A stretch of DNA of 12,515 nucleotides from Bacillota bacterium (GCA_023388495.1 JAEWGC010000033.1:1-12515), one strand, 5' to 3'. Shown: positions 1 to 6,057, counted from the stretch's first letter. A program made the numbers and translations. The notes: generated from the sequence alone by a model not told the origin.

Positions 1-1
1 A

Positions 2-64
2 TCCTTAGGCTATACATCACCAATAGAATATAGGAATAAGGCTAGCTTAGAATTAGCTGCATAA
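2..64 (+). CDS. C-terminal end of an IS3-family transposase (OrfB), partial
   Basis: The frame beginning at base 2 reads SLGYTSPIEYRNKASLELAA and stops at TAA (62-64). IS3-family OrfB integrases typically end with a 'LGY.SP.EY' block a few residues before the stop, and that block is seen here. Only this tail lies in the window, so the catalytic DDE core cannot be checked. The AT-rich sequence after the stop should contain the right end of the element, but I could not identify an inverted repeat without its left partner. Identification rests on one short motif. Confidence 0.65.
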   Translation, partial: SLGYTSPIEYRNKASLELAA

Positions 65-107
65 TCAGTATTTAAAAAGTTTATTCTTGTTCGGAATAAA
101 TTTGTCT

Positions 108-131
108 AAAAAAGGGTTGCCTTTCCAACCC
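108..131 (-). terminator. Hairpin with T6 on the minus strand, possible terminator at the IS edge
   Basis: GGGTTG (114-119) pairs with CAACCC (126-131) around a 6-nt loop. The A6 at 108-113 becomes a U run after the hairpin when read leftwards. This has the form of an intrinsic terminator for leftward transcription, yet no minus-strand gene lies to its right in this window. It may protect the insertion sequence from outside transcription, or be left over from an earlier arrangement. Confidence 0.4.
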
Positions 132-227
132 CTATAAAATAGGATCTCATAACGGTATTCCAATATGTTATAACAAAGTGGATTGGTTTGTAAACAATTA
201 AATATACGAAAAAAGGTGATAAATTTG

Positions 228-596
228 ATGTATGAGCAAGATTACATAATGCGATCCATAACAAACCTTATTAGATTTTTAACAAAAATTTTTTATGGAG
301 AAGATATTGCAGTTTATGAATTAACTGAGAATGAAGAATATACACGAAGTGATAGTTTGCATAAAAGCTTATTAGATTTATTATCATCTGGAAAAATAAA
401 TGAGGCTGAAAACCAACTCTTTGAAAAATTTAATTTTAAAGATACGAGACATATCATGGTAGCAATAGATTTTTACCAAAGATTAAATAATTTAGATAAC
501 GAATTTTTACAAGCAAATAATTTCTCTAGGGAAGAGATTGAGGAAGGTCTAAGAGATATAGCTAAAAGATCTGGCATACAGATATATAAATTATAG
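228..596 (+). CDS. DUF6483 family protein
   Basis: Small soluble protein of 122 residues, function unknown. The N-terminus MYEQDYIMRSITNLIRFLTK and the later segment with LLSSGKINEAENQLFE and FSREEIEEGLRDIAKR match my recollection of the clostridial DUF6483 family, whose members have similar lengths. The middle resembles one TPR-like helical pair, and the protein looks all-alpha with no signal peptide or membrane segment. An upstream TTG at 183 would add 15 residues, but ATG 228 is chosen because AAAAGGTGAT (211-220) sits at the right distance and family members begin at this MYE/MFE motif. It is separated by 119 nt and a new promoter from the next gene, so it is probably monocistronic. No function can be inferred from neighbours. 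Confidence 0.75.
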   Translation: MYEQDYIMRSITNLIRFLTKIFYGEDIAVYELTENEEYTRSDSLHKSLLDLLSSGKINEAENQLFEKFNFKDTRHIMVAIDFYQRLNNLDNEFLQANNFSREEIEEGLRDIAKRSGIQIYKL

Positions 597-674
597 AGGC
601 ATTAAATTTTATGTAAGATGTATTATTTCTAAGCTATGACGTAGTTGTAGTAAAATGCGAAGTAATGACACTTT

Positions 675-683
675 TGATATAAT
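675..683 (+). promoter_or_regulatory. Extended -10 promoter for the 716 gene
   Basis: TGATATAAT is a perfect TATAAT (678-683) preceded by TGn. I see no convincing -35 box at 16-18 nt upstream, which is common for extended -10 promoters. The position, about 25 nt before the ribosome binding site, suits the following gene. Confidence 0.55.
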
Positions 684-715
684 ATAGATAAATAAAAATT
701 TAGGAGGTTAATGTC

Positions 716-1069
716 ATGCATTCATTTACAGAACAACAGATTAAAGACACCTTAAAAATAATTGAATCAACAATAGTTAATTGCGAAAAGGTACGACCTA
801 AATTAAAGGAAGGTTCACCTTCGTTATCATTATCTGAAAATAGAATTAAAGCTTTATATATCTCTAAAGCCTTATTGATGAATCAAGATAATCAATATTC
901 AAAAGAGGAATTAGAAAAAGCGGTTGTACAAATTACTTCAATCAAAAACAAAAGTACAACAGGGCTTAACAGTGCTAAAGAATGTAGTTCAACATATACA
1001 CGTTTTTCAAAACTTATAACTGCGATGAATATAGTTTTAGTATATTTACAGAAAGCTATTGAAAGATAG
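716..1069 (+). CDS. Unrecognised small helical protein, 117 aa
   Basis: I do not recognise this family. The protein is predicted soluble, rich in Lys, Glu, Ser and Leu, with long amphipathic stretches at about residues 5-35 and 40-80 and a hydrophobic C-terminal helix at about 95-115 (LITAMNIVLVYLQKAI) that is too interrupted to be a clear membrane anchor. It contains two cysteines (23 and 90) and no recognisable catalytic motif. The start is well supported: AGGAGG at 702-707 lies 8 nt before ATG 716, and a promoter lies just upstream. An ATG at 711 is out of frame. It stands alone between the DUF6483 gene and the ElbB-like gene, each apparently with its own promoter. Confidence 0.7.
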   Translation: MHSFTEQQIKDTLKIIESTIVNCEKVRPKLKEGSPSLSLSENRIKALYISKALLMNQDNQYSKEELEKAVVQITSIKNKSTTGLNSAKECSSTYTRFSKLITAMNIVLVYLQKAIER

Positions 1070-1172
1070 CATTATAAATTCTAGTTTATCGAGTAGATTT
1101 GATGAACAATTTTTGTAAATTGTGTAGTTCAGACTGAATTATGTATCAGGCTTAATATATTAGATTATTGTA

Positions 1173-1178
1173 TATAAT
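1173..1178 (+). promoter_or_regulatory. Possible -10 box upstream of the ElbB-like gene
   Basis: A perfect TATAAT lies 50 nt before the start codon, in a 159-nt gap that otherwise holds nothing recognisable. No good -35 hexamer stands at normal spacing, so the call rests on the -10 match and on position. Confidence 0.35.
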
Positions 1179-1228
1179 GAGTCTTTGATTATGCATGAGT
1201 ATTAAAGAAAATCTAAAGAGGTGGTCTT

Positions 1229-1795
1229 ATGAAATTTTTAATTCTTCTAGCAGGATGTGGTTTAGGAGATGGATCAGCAATTGAAGAGGTTATCTTAGTT
1301 TATGCTATTTTGGATAAGTATAATATCAAATATGTTCCAATAGCTCTAGATAAAAGTTTTACTTCAGTAAATCATTTAACAGAAGAGCCAAGTGAAGTTA
1401 GGAACGTATTAGCTGAATCTGCTAGAATAGGTCGTGGGTTAATTCAAGACATAGAAGGAATTAACTGTGAAGATTATGATGCTTTAATTATTCCTGGTGG
1501 TGTTGGGTTAATTAATAACTATCAAGATTCTGAAGTTGTTTTTAAATTAATAATTGATTTTGGACGGCTAGGTAAACCAGTTGGCACTATGTGTGCAGGT
1601 ATAGATTTGCTTCGTAAATGGAAGGGTCCAAACTTAATGAATGAAGAAATCAAAGAACTTAAAGCAAATGATTTTTGCTATGACCAAGAACATAGAGCTT
1701 ATTATACTCCTGCATTTAGAAAGAGTTCAAATATATTTGAAATTCAAGAAGGTATTGATAAAATGATATTATCAATAATAAAGGATTTAAATTAA
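1229..1795 (+). CDS. elbB: ElbB-like DJ-1/PfpI superfamily protein
   Basis: Class I glutamine amidotransferase-like fold protein closest to ElbB (E. coli 'enhancing lycopene biosynthesis' protein 2, reported to have glyoxalase activity). ElbB hallmarks appear in order: GCGLGDGSAIEE (9-20), VNHLTEE (47-53), E56 with RNVLAESARIGRG (58-70), the DALIIPGG nucleophile-elbow strand (84-91), GKPVGTMCAG (115-124) with the probable nucleophile Cys122, and YYTPAF (158-163). It is 188 residues against about 217 in E. coli; the shortening falls around the loop after residue 93 and the region before the final strand. Start ATG 1229 follows AGAGGTGG (1217-1224). No isoprenoid genes lie nearby, so the context does not support a role in that pathway; a stress-type small-molecule hydrolase or glyoxalase role is equally possible. 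Confidence 0.75.
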   Translation: MKFLILLAGCGLGDGSAIEEVILVYAILDKYNIKYVPIALDKSFTSVNHLTEEPSEVRNVLAESARIGRGLIQDIEGINCEDYDALIIPGGVGLINNYQDSEVVFKLIIDFGRLGKPVGTMCAGIDLLRKWKGPNLMNEEIKELKANDFCYDQEHRAYYTPAFRKSSNIFEIQEGIDKMILSIIKDLN

Positions 1796-1877
1796 TAAAT
1801 TACACATAACTTATATTTAGCATTGCAAAGGTTGTTTATAGCTTAGTAAAGATTAATATTATGAAAGGTGGACCTAA

Positions 1878-2348
1878 GTGGAAATAGAATTAATAAACCA
1901 AACTAACATCGACATTGCATCTATTGTATTTTTTGAGAGCTGGCAGTATTCCCATAAAGAAGTTGTTACAGAAGAATTCTGCTTATCATTTATTCCACAG
2001 CGACAAAAGGGTGTGCTACAACAACATATAGACAAAGGGAATAAATGTTTTTTTGGTTTTAAAAATCAAAAGGCTATAGGTATACTAATTCTTGATTATG
2101 ATGCTAATGAATTAATCTCTATCTATATTTTACCAGATTTTCTTTATAAGGGATATGGTAGTCAATTGATTACCTTCGCTTTGGATAAGCTTGATAGTGA
2201 AAGAGAAATATATTTGATTGTGATGAATGTCAACAAAGATGCCAGAAGATTTTATGAAAAAGTTGGATTCCAATTTTGTGGGAAAACAAAAATATTATCC
2301 ATAGAAAAAGGATTAAGTGAATTGACCTATGTATATAGGGGGTTATAA
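1878..2348 (+). CDS. GNAT family N-acetyltransferase
   Basis: Acetyl-CoA-dependent N-acetyltransferase of 156 residues, a usual GNAT length. Motif A is clear: the beta strand LISIYILP (79-86), then the pyrophosphate-binding turn YKGYGSQLI (90-98), which fits (Q/R)xxGx(G/A). Motif B is NKDARRFYEKVGF (119-131), the common C-terminal helix and 'N..A..FY...GF' signature. The substrate cannot be read from sequence. The start is GTG 1878: GAAAGGTGGA (1863-1872) is correctly spaced, whereas the ATG at 1861 is out of frame. It is 82 nt downstream of the ElbB-like gene with no terminator seen between, so co-transcription is possible. Confidence 0.85.
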   Translation: MEIELINQTNIDIASIVFFESWQYSHKEVVTEEFCLSFIPQRQKGVLQQHIDKGNKCFFGFKNQKAIGILILDYDANELISIYILPDFLYKGYGSQLITFALDKLDSEREIYLIVMNVNKDARRFYEKVGFQFCGKTKILSIEKGLSELTYVYRGL

Positions 2349-2364
2349 CAATTAGCTTTAATTA

Positions 2365-2390
2365 GTTAAGTGCTATAATTTATACTTAAC
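2365..2390 (+). promoter_or_regulatory. Extended -10 promoter inside an inverted repeat
   Basis: TGCTATAAT (2371-2379) is an extended -10 and lies between the arms GTTAAGT (2365-2371) and ACTTAAC (2384-2390). A weak -35 (TTAGCT, 2352-2357) is 16 nt upstream. The palindrome covering the -10 could be an operator or a chance hairpin. It would start a transcript running into the leader peptide and the broken methyltransferase. Between 2391 and 2578 I see AT-rich sequence with mutually exclusive short pairings: ACTCA 2392-2396 with TGAGT 2417-2421, or TGAGTTT 2417-2423 with AAACTCA 2448-2454. Confidence 0.35.
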
Positions 2391-2578
2391 GACTCAGGGA
2401 TGACTTTTAATAATTTTGAGTTTGATTCATTAATTAATATAGCTGTAAAACTCAGATGTATTATAAATTTACTAGAGAAAAGATTTTAAAAGCATTTAAA
2501 TTAATATATAGTCAATATAAGTATATAATTGATTTGATGATTATATAAATATTATCTTTGGAAGTGGGTGAACTCTAA

Positions 2579-2620
2579 ATGAGAATAAAACGAATTAACT
2601 ACTTGGTGCAGTTTATATAA
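2579..2620 (+). CDS. Putative regulatory leader peptide MRIKRINYLVQFI
   Basis: A 13-codon ORF (ATG 2579, TAA 2618-2620) with its own ribosome binding site GGTGA (2567-2571), 7 nt before the ATG. Codons 9 to 12 (TTG GTG CAG TTT) contain the 5' arm of the hairpin that follows, so a ribosome paused here would prevent that hairpin from forming. This is the arrangement of leader peptides controlling inducible antibiotic-resistance genes (erm rRNA methylases, ARE ABC-F genes) in Bacillota. Translation and stalling are inferred from layout. The peptide shows no run of one amino acid, so amino-acid attenuation is less likely. Confidence 0.55.
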   Translation: MRIKRINYLVQFI

Positions 2621-2684
2621 TCTGATAGTAGATTGTATCAAGATTAAAATAATTTACTATCAGTCTAACTGCACCACTTTTCTT
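2604..2684 (+). promoter_or_regulatory. Attenuator-type hairpin upstream of the methyltransferase pseudogene
   Basis: TGGTGCAGTT (2604-2613) pairs perfectly with AACTGCACCA (2667-2676). Inside it, CTGATAGTA (2622-2630) pairs perfectly with TACTATCAG (2655-2663), with an 8/3-nt internal loop and a 24-nt apical loop. The T-rich stretch ACTTTTCTT follows, giving a plausible intrinsic terminator. The upstream arm overlaps the leader peptide's last codons. The hairpin ends about 24 nt before the ribosome binding site of the methyltransferase, so it could act on transcription or on access to translation. Confidence 0.6.
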
Positions 2685-2713
2685 ATTAATAAAAATATGA
2701 GGAGGAAACAGTT

Positions 2714-3471
2714 ATGAATGGTTATAAATTAAAAGAATTATGGAAGAAAGATGAAGAAATGAGCTTCAAGGGGTGGAATTTCGCTTATTTAAATAATAGG
2801 TGGAAGGATGAAGAATTACCTTGGAACTATGAAAATATATTAAGAAAGTATCTAAATCCAGAATATTCATTGCTGGATATGGGAACTGGAGGCGGAGAGT
2901 TTTTATTGTCTTTAAAACATCCATATCCTAAAACTTCGGTCACAGAAATGTGGGTGCCTAATGTAGAAGAGTGCAAAAAAAGTTATCCCCTTTAGGTATT
3001 AATGTTTAACAAGTATATGATGATAAAGAACTACCTTTTGAAGATAATTATTTTGATATGATTATTAATAGACACGAATCTTATGACGCTAAGGAAGTAA
3101 AAAGAATATTAAAACCTAACGGAATATTTATTACACAACAAGTAGGTTGCAAAAACAATGAATCTCTTTCTAAAAAGATAATAAAAGACTTGGAACCAGA
3201 ATTTAAGGATAATGATTTAAATAATAGGTTAAAAGAACTTAATGAAAATGATTTTGAAATTATATTCAAAGAAGAATATTTCCCTTATTTGCGTTTTTTT
3301 GATGTTGGTGCAATAGTTTATTTCGCAAAAATTATAGAGTGGGAGTTTCCTAACTTTACAGTTGATAGTTGTTTTAATGAACTTTGTGATTTGCAGAAAG
3401 AATTAAATCAAAAATCATATATAGAAAGCTTAGAACACAGATTTATTCTATTATGTAAAAACATAAAATAA
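2714..3471 (+). pseudogene. Class I SAM-dependent methyltransferase, broken by frameshift and stop
   Basis: Starts at ATG 2714 behind GAGGAGG (2699-2705). The first segment (93 codons, to TAG 2993-2995) holds the SAM-binding motif I LLDMGTGGGEFL and TSVTEMW. The second frame gives SPLGINV, then TAA (3007-3009), then QVYDDKELPFEDNYFDMIIN and HESYDAKEVKRILKPNG, typical of methyltransferase motifs III-IV and the post-motif region. It ends at TAA 3469-3471. One extra A in the A7 run at 2975-2981 would restore CKKKLSPLGINV, and TAA to AAA would restore GINVKQVYDD; together they give one protein of about 252 residues. The remaining sequence has no other lesion, so inactivation looks recent. The target is unknown; the leader region suggests it was inducible. 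A programmed -1 shift alone would not rescue it because of the TAA. Confidence 0.85.
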
Positions 3472-3611
3472 GGTGAAATTCTAAATTTCTTATTTATGGG
3501 TTTATCATAACAGTTATATAAATATTATTATGACAAACTCCAAGTAAAGATTGAATTAAATTAGATAAACATTATTTATTTAAATTTAAAATTTAATATA
3601 GAGGATTATGG

Positions 3612-3657
3612 GGCGAAGTTTTAGGTTAATTAAGACCAAAGAACTTCGCCATTTTTT
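3612..3657 (+). terminator. Intrinsic terminator after the methyltransferase
   Basis: GGCGAAGTT (3612-3620) pairs perfectly with AACTTCGCC (3642-3650), followed by ATTTTTT (3651-3657). The stem is GC-rich for this genome. It closes the methyltransferase transcription unit, about 140 nt after its stop. Confidence 0.85.
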
Positions 3658-3681
3658 ATGTCTAAAAACAGAAAGAAAGGA

Positions 3682-3902
3682 ATGAGAACAATATCAAAAT
3701 TATTTATGTATGGAACATCCTTAGAAGGAATAGAACAACTGGCCGTAGAATTCACCAATCATGCTTCCTTTCAGTTGAATTCTTGGGAATTCCTGATATG
3801 AGACCTACCACTATTTATTTCATAAATAGGTTAGGGCTTCAATGGTTATGGTTCCAAATTTCCAACAAAGGAGAAGTGGTACAGTCATCAATAAGTATTT
3901 GA
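3682..3902 (+). other. Possible decayed ORF, unrecognised
   Basis: This stretch lies in the 500-nt gap before the AbiE genes. ATG 3682 opens 39 codons to TGA (3799-3801). A second open frame overlaps this end and continues (DMRPTTIYFINRLGLQWLWF, then QISNKGEVV) to TGA 3900-3902. The composition of both parts (Trp, Phe, Gly, mixed charges) looks protein-like, and joining them would need one frameshift near 3795. I recognise no family, the ribosome binding site is weak (AAAGG only 1-2 nt from the ATG), and a small perfect hairpin (CTATTTAT/ATAAATAG, 3811-3829) sits inside. It could equally be non-coding. Confidence 0.2.
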
Positions 3903-3920
3903 TTTATAAGAAATAAAAGC

Positions 3921-3950
3921 TTTACTTAAAATAATGTCTTGTGATATAAT
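3921..3950 (+). promoter_or_regulatory. Promoter of the abiE operon
   Basis: TGATATAAT (3942-3950) is an extended -10 with perfect TATAAT. TTTACT (3921-3926) 18 nt upstream is a 4/6 match to the -35 consensus. Just downstream CCCAC (3963-3967) can pair with GTGGG (3976-3980), or CCACAT (3964-3969) with ATGTGG (3981-3986). AbiEi antitoxins are known to repress their own promoter through inverted repeats, so this short palindromic zone is a candidate operator. Confidence 0.6.
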
Positions 3951-4001
3951 TGCACTAAGGAACCCACATATCAAAGTGGGATGTGGATGTGGAGGTGCAG
4001 A

Positions 4002-4595
4002 ATGGTTAAAAAAGATCTTTATCGAGCTTTTGAAAACAACGGTGGTATATTAAGAACTTATCAACTTAATGAACTAGGGTTTTATAGTAGACAAATAAAT
4101 AAACTAATAGAAAATGGTGATATTGCAAGGATAAAAAGGGGATTTTATGAACTTACAAGTAATATATACCCAGAAGAAGTTATAATAGCAAGACTATTTC
4201 CTAATGCAGTAATCTTTCTAGAATCTGCCTTGATGATTTATGGGTATACCGATAGGATACCTTTGTCATGGCAAATAGCTGTAGATAGAAATAGTGAAAA
4301 AGGTCAATACAAAATAGATTATCCATTAATAGATGTATTCTATATGGAGCCAAAGCTTTTAGATGTAGGAGTAGATATAAATGAAATAGAAAATGTTGAT
4401 GTTAAAGTATTTAATAGAGATCGTACCATATGTGATGTTTTACGACATGAAAATAAAATAGAAAGGGAAGTATTTAGTAATGCTATTCAAAGATATGTGA
4501 AGGACCCTAAAAAGGATATCAAGAATCTACTGGAATATTCCAATTTGCTAAATCTAAAGAATAAAGTCCAAACATATATCGGGGTGTGGTTATAA
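4002..4595 (+). CDS. abiEi: AbiEi family type IV antitoxin / autorepressor
   Basis: Antitoxin of the AbiE abortive-infection toxin-antitoxin system, 197 residues. The N-terminal 60 residues form a winged-helix domain (LRTYQLNELGFYSRQINKLI, then GDIARIKRGFYEL), which in the family binds the operon promoter. The C-terminal antitoxin domain includes FPNAVIFLESALMIYGYTDR, the strand VDVKVFNRDRTICDVLRHEN and the helical end IQRYVKDPKKDIKNLLEYSN, matching the usual 'RTI.D..R......' pattern. ATG 4002 is preferred to the ATG at 3981 because GGAGGTG (3991-3997) precedes it and the extra MWMWRCR would be atypical. The stop TAA overlaps the toxin ATG by one base, so the pair is translationally coupled. 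In this type IV mode the antitoxin counters toxicity without a stable complex with the toxin. Confidence 0.9.
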   Translation: MVKKDLYRAFENNGGILRTYQLNELGFYSRQINKLIENGDIARIKRGFYELTSNIYPEEVIIARLFPNAVIFLESALMIYGYTDRIPLSWQIAVDRNSEKGQYKIDYPLIDVFYMEPKLLDVGVDINEIENVDVKVFNRDRTICDVLRHENKIEREVFSNAIQRYVKDPKKDIKNLLEYSNLLNLKNKVQTYIGVWL

Positions 4596-5503
4596 TGGAA
4601 AACAAATCAGAATCAATATTAGCAAGACTCAAAAATGAATCGAGGAAAAAGGGTATTTCACTACAACAATTATTAAATTTATTTTGCCAAGAGGAATTTA
4701 TTAGAAGACTTGCTATGTCAAACTATAAAAACAATTTAATCCTAAAGGGTGGTTATTTTTTATATTCAATTAGTGAATTCACCTCAAGACCGACAATTGA
4801 TGCAGACTATTTGCTGAAAAATTATTCTAATGATATAAATACCGTAGAAAAGCTTATCACCGAAGTTCTTCTTGTAGAAACTACGAATGATTTTATTGAG
4901 CTGCAGGTTAGAAACTTAGAAGTAATTGGTGAACTTAAAGAATATAGTGATGTTAGGGTTAACCTTATTGGGATTATTGGAAGAACCAGAACTCCTTTTA
5001 GTATAGATTTTGGTGTTGGCGATATTATAGTTCCTTCCCCAGTTGAAAGAACTTTGCCAGTTTTACTTCCGGACTTTGAACAACCTAAGATTTTTACATA
5101 TTCTTTGGAATCAACAGTAGCAGAAAAAATTGATGCGATTATTTCACTTATGGAACTTACAGGAAGGATGAAGGACTTTTATGACATATATTATATAGCA
5201 ACAACATTCGACTTTGATGGAAGAAAGTTGCAAGAAGCACTATATGAAACCTTATCAAATAGGGGAAGAGCATATGAGAAGGGGTCGATTAGAGATATTT
5301 TTAGGCTAACAAGAAACTCATTAGTTGAAAAAAGATGGGATAATTTTTGTAATAAGATATTAAATTATGAATTGGATTTTGTAGATGTTGTTAATATAAT
5401 TATTGATTTTATTTCACCACCTTATGATTCAATTATTAAGGAATATGAATTTTTTGGAAATTGGGATTCTAAGAAAAGAAAATATTATAAATTAGATATA
5501 TGA
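4595..5503 (+). CDS. abiEii: AbiEii/AbiGii family nucleotidyltransferase toxin
   Basis: Toxin partner of the preceding gene, 302 residues, with the DNA-polymerase-beta-like nucleotidyltransferase fold (PF08843 type). Family motifs are intact: LKGGYFLYSI (50-59) as motif I with the GG turn, RPTIDADYLL (65-74) with Asp69 and Asp71 as metal ligands, and EKIDAIISLMELTGRMKDFY (177-196) with Arg191, Lys193, Asp194 and Asp197 (KDxxD). AbiEii proteins are reported to transfer nucleotides, with GTP specificity for the streptococcal protein and tRNA as the target for related MenT toxins. ATG 4595 is used rather than GTG 4586 because GGGGTG (4581-4586) sits 8 nt upstream and the TAATG overlap is typical. 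The gene appears intact and active; phage defence is the likely role. Confidence 0.9.
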   Translation: MENKSESILARLKNESRKKGISLQQLLNLFCQEEFIRRLAMSNYKNNLILKGGYFLYSISEFTSRPTIDADYLLKNYSNDINTVEKLITEVLLVETTNDFIELQVRNLEVIGELKEYSDVRVNLIGIIGRTRTPFSIDFGVGDIIVPSPVERTLPVLLPDFEQPKIFTYSLESTVAEKIDAIISLMELTGRMKDFYDIYYIATTFDFDGRKLQEALYETLSNRGRAYEKGSIRDIFRLTRNSLVEKRWDNFCNKILNYELDFVDVVNIIIDFISPPYDSIIKEYEFFGNWDSKKRKYYKLDI

Positions 5504-5509
5504 ATATTA

Positions 5510-5700
5510 CCACCAAGGGATTACTACCTTCCCACGACATCATTATTGATATCTCAAGGCACGTTGAAGTCGTAACACTGATTGTGAAGGAGTGAAACGA
5601 TGGAAGAAGCGTACGTCTCATGTCAGGAATGTCCGAGAAGACGAGCAAAGCGAATGACATTAGATAAATAATTAGATGACGAAGGTAGAACAAGAAAATG
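5510..5700 (+). other. GC-richer non-coding segment of unknown nature
   Basis: Between the toxin stop and the terminator at 5777, about 190 nt look unlike their surroundings: less AT-rich, with many GAAG, GACG and CGA words and no convincing reading frame (the longest plus-strand ORF here, from ATG 5600, has only 23 codons). The style resembles a structured RNA or a group II intron fragment, but I cannot identify domain V or intron ends, so I leave it unnamed. Beyond 5700 the sequence returns to AT-rich with nothing recognisable until the terminator. Confidence 0.3.
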
Positions 5701-5776
5701 TTGATGTTCTTTATCTTAATATATTCAATTTTATTTCGTTATATAAATTGGAATTGAAACATGTAAAAAACATAAA

Positions 5777-5826
5777 GCAAAGTTTAAAATTAGTTATTGA
5801 TTTTAAACTTTGCCTTTTTATTTTAT
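5777..5826 (+). terminator. Strong intrinsic terminator before the polyphosphate operon
   Basis: GCAAAGTTTAAAAT (5777-5790) pairs perfectly with ATTTTAAACTTTGC (5800-5813) over 14 bp with a 9-nt loop, followed by CTTTTTATTTTAT. It isolates the downstream operon from abiE transcription. The A run at 5765-5770 is close enough that it may also work leftwards. Confidence 0.85.
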
Positions 5827-5837
5827 AAAACTTATAA

Positions 5838-5881
5838 AAGTTCAGATAAAGTTCAGATAGAAAACAAATAGAATTCAGATA
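5838..5881 (+). repeat. Four tandem 11-bp units (TTCAGATA), candidate response-regulator site
   Basis: The sequence divides into consecutive 11-mers: AAGTTCAGATA (5838-5848), AAGTTCAGATA (5849-5859), GAAAACAAATA (5860-5870, degenerate) and GAATTCAGATA (5871-5881). TTCAGATA thus recurs at offsets of 11 and 22 bp, one and two helical turns. Direct repeats with this phase are the usual binding sites of OmpR/PhoB-family regulators, and such a regulator is encoded in the same cluster (9884-10570). A -10-like TATAGA (5894-5899) follows at 12 nt without a good -35, as expected for an activated promoter. Confidence 0.65.
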
Positions 5882-5902
5882 GATAAGTTACACTATAGAG
5901 GA

Positions 5903-5961
5903 TAGATAATTACTAGCAAAACTTCATTGAAATGATGTTTTTTAATACTAGTAATTATCTA
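5903..5961 (+). promoter_or_regulatory. 59-nt two-tier hairpin in the operon leader
   Basis: TAGATAATTACTAG (5903-5916) pairs perfectly with CTAGTAATTATCTA (5948-5961). Within the loop, AAAAC, one mismatch, TCATT pairs with AATGA, one mismatch, GTTTT. A T6 run sits at the 3' side of the inner helix, inside the outer stem, so inner and outer structures could compete, the inner one acting as a terminator. It lies just after the probable promoter and some 100 nt before the first gene, so it would be in the 5' untranslated region. It matches no riboswitch class I recognise. Confidence 0.55.
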
Positions 5962-6057
5962 AGAATAAGCAGAGGAGTGGATTATATAATATGATATAAA
6001 AATTATTGCAGAAACGAATGTAAGATATAGAATGACTCAATTGGAGAGTGAACTAAA

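Noticed and set aside
2365..2700. T-box or known riboswitch upstream of the methyltransferase
   Set aside because: No T-box TGGN'CC-type motif followed by an antiterminator, and no conserved riboswitch core was recognised; the leader peptide with hairpin explains the structure better.
2975..2995. Programmed -1 frameshift at A7 in the methyltransferase
   Set aside because: The slip would give the right frame, but an in-frame TAA follows 9 codons after the A run, so recoding alone cannot make the protein.
3608..3685. 25-codon ORF (MGRSFRLIKTKELRHF...) overlapping the next ATG as ATGA
   Set aside because: It runs through the terminator hairpin and its T run; the coding look is a by-product of the stem sequence and the start has poor spacing.
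5469..5693. 74-codon minus-strand ORF over the GC-richer segment
   Set aside because: No ribosome binding site, overlaps the toxin end, and the translation has no recognisable motif; more likely chance.
5838..5881. CRISPR-like or transposon terminal repeat
   Set aside because: Units are contiguous 11-mers without spacers, next to a promoter; phased regulator sites are a better fit.
5973..5999. AGGAGTGG followed by ATG ATA TAA, a two-codon start-stop element
   Set aside because: Too short to call from one sequence; the TATAAT overlap suggests AT-rich chance.
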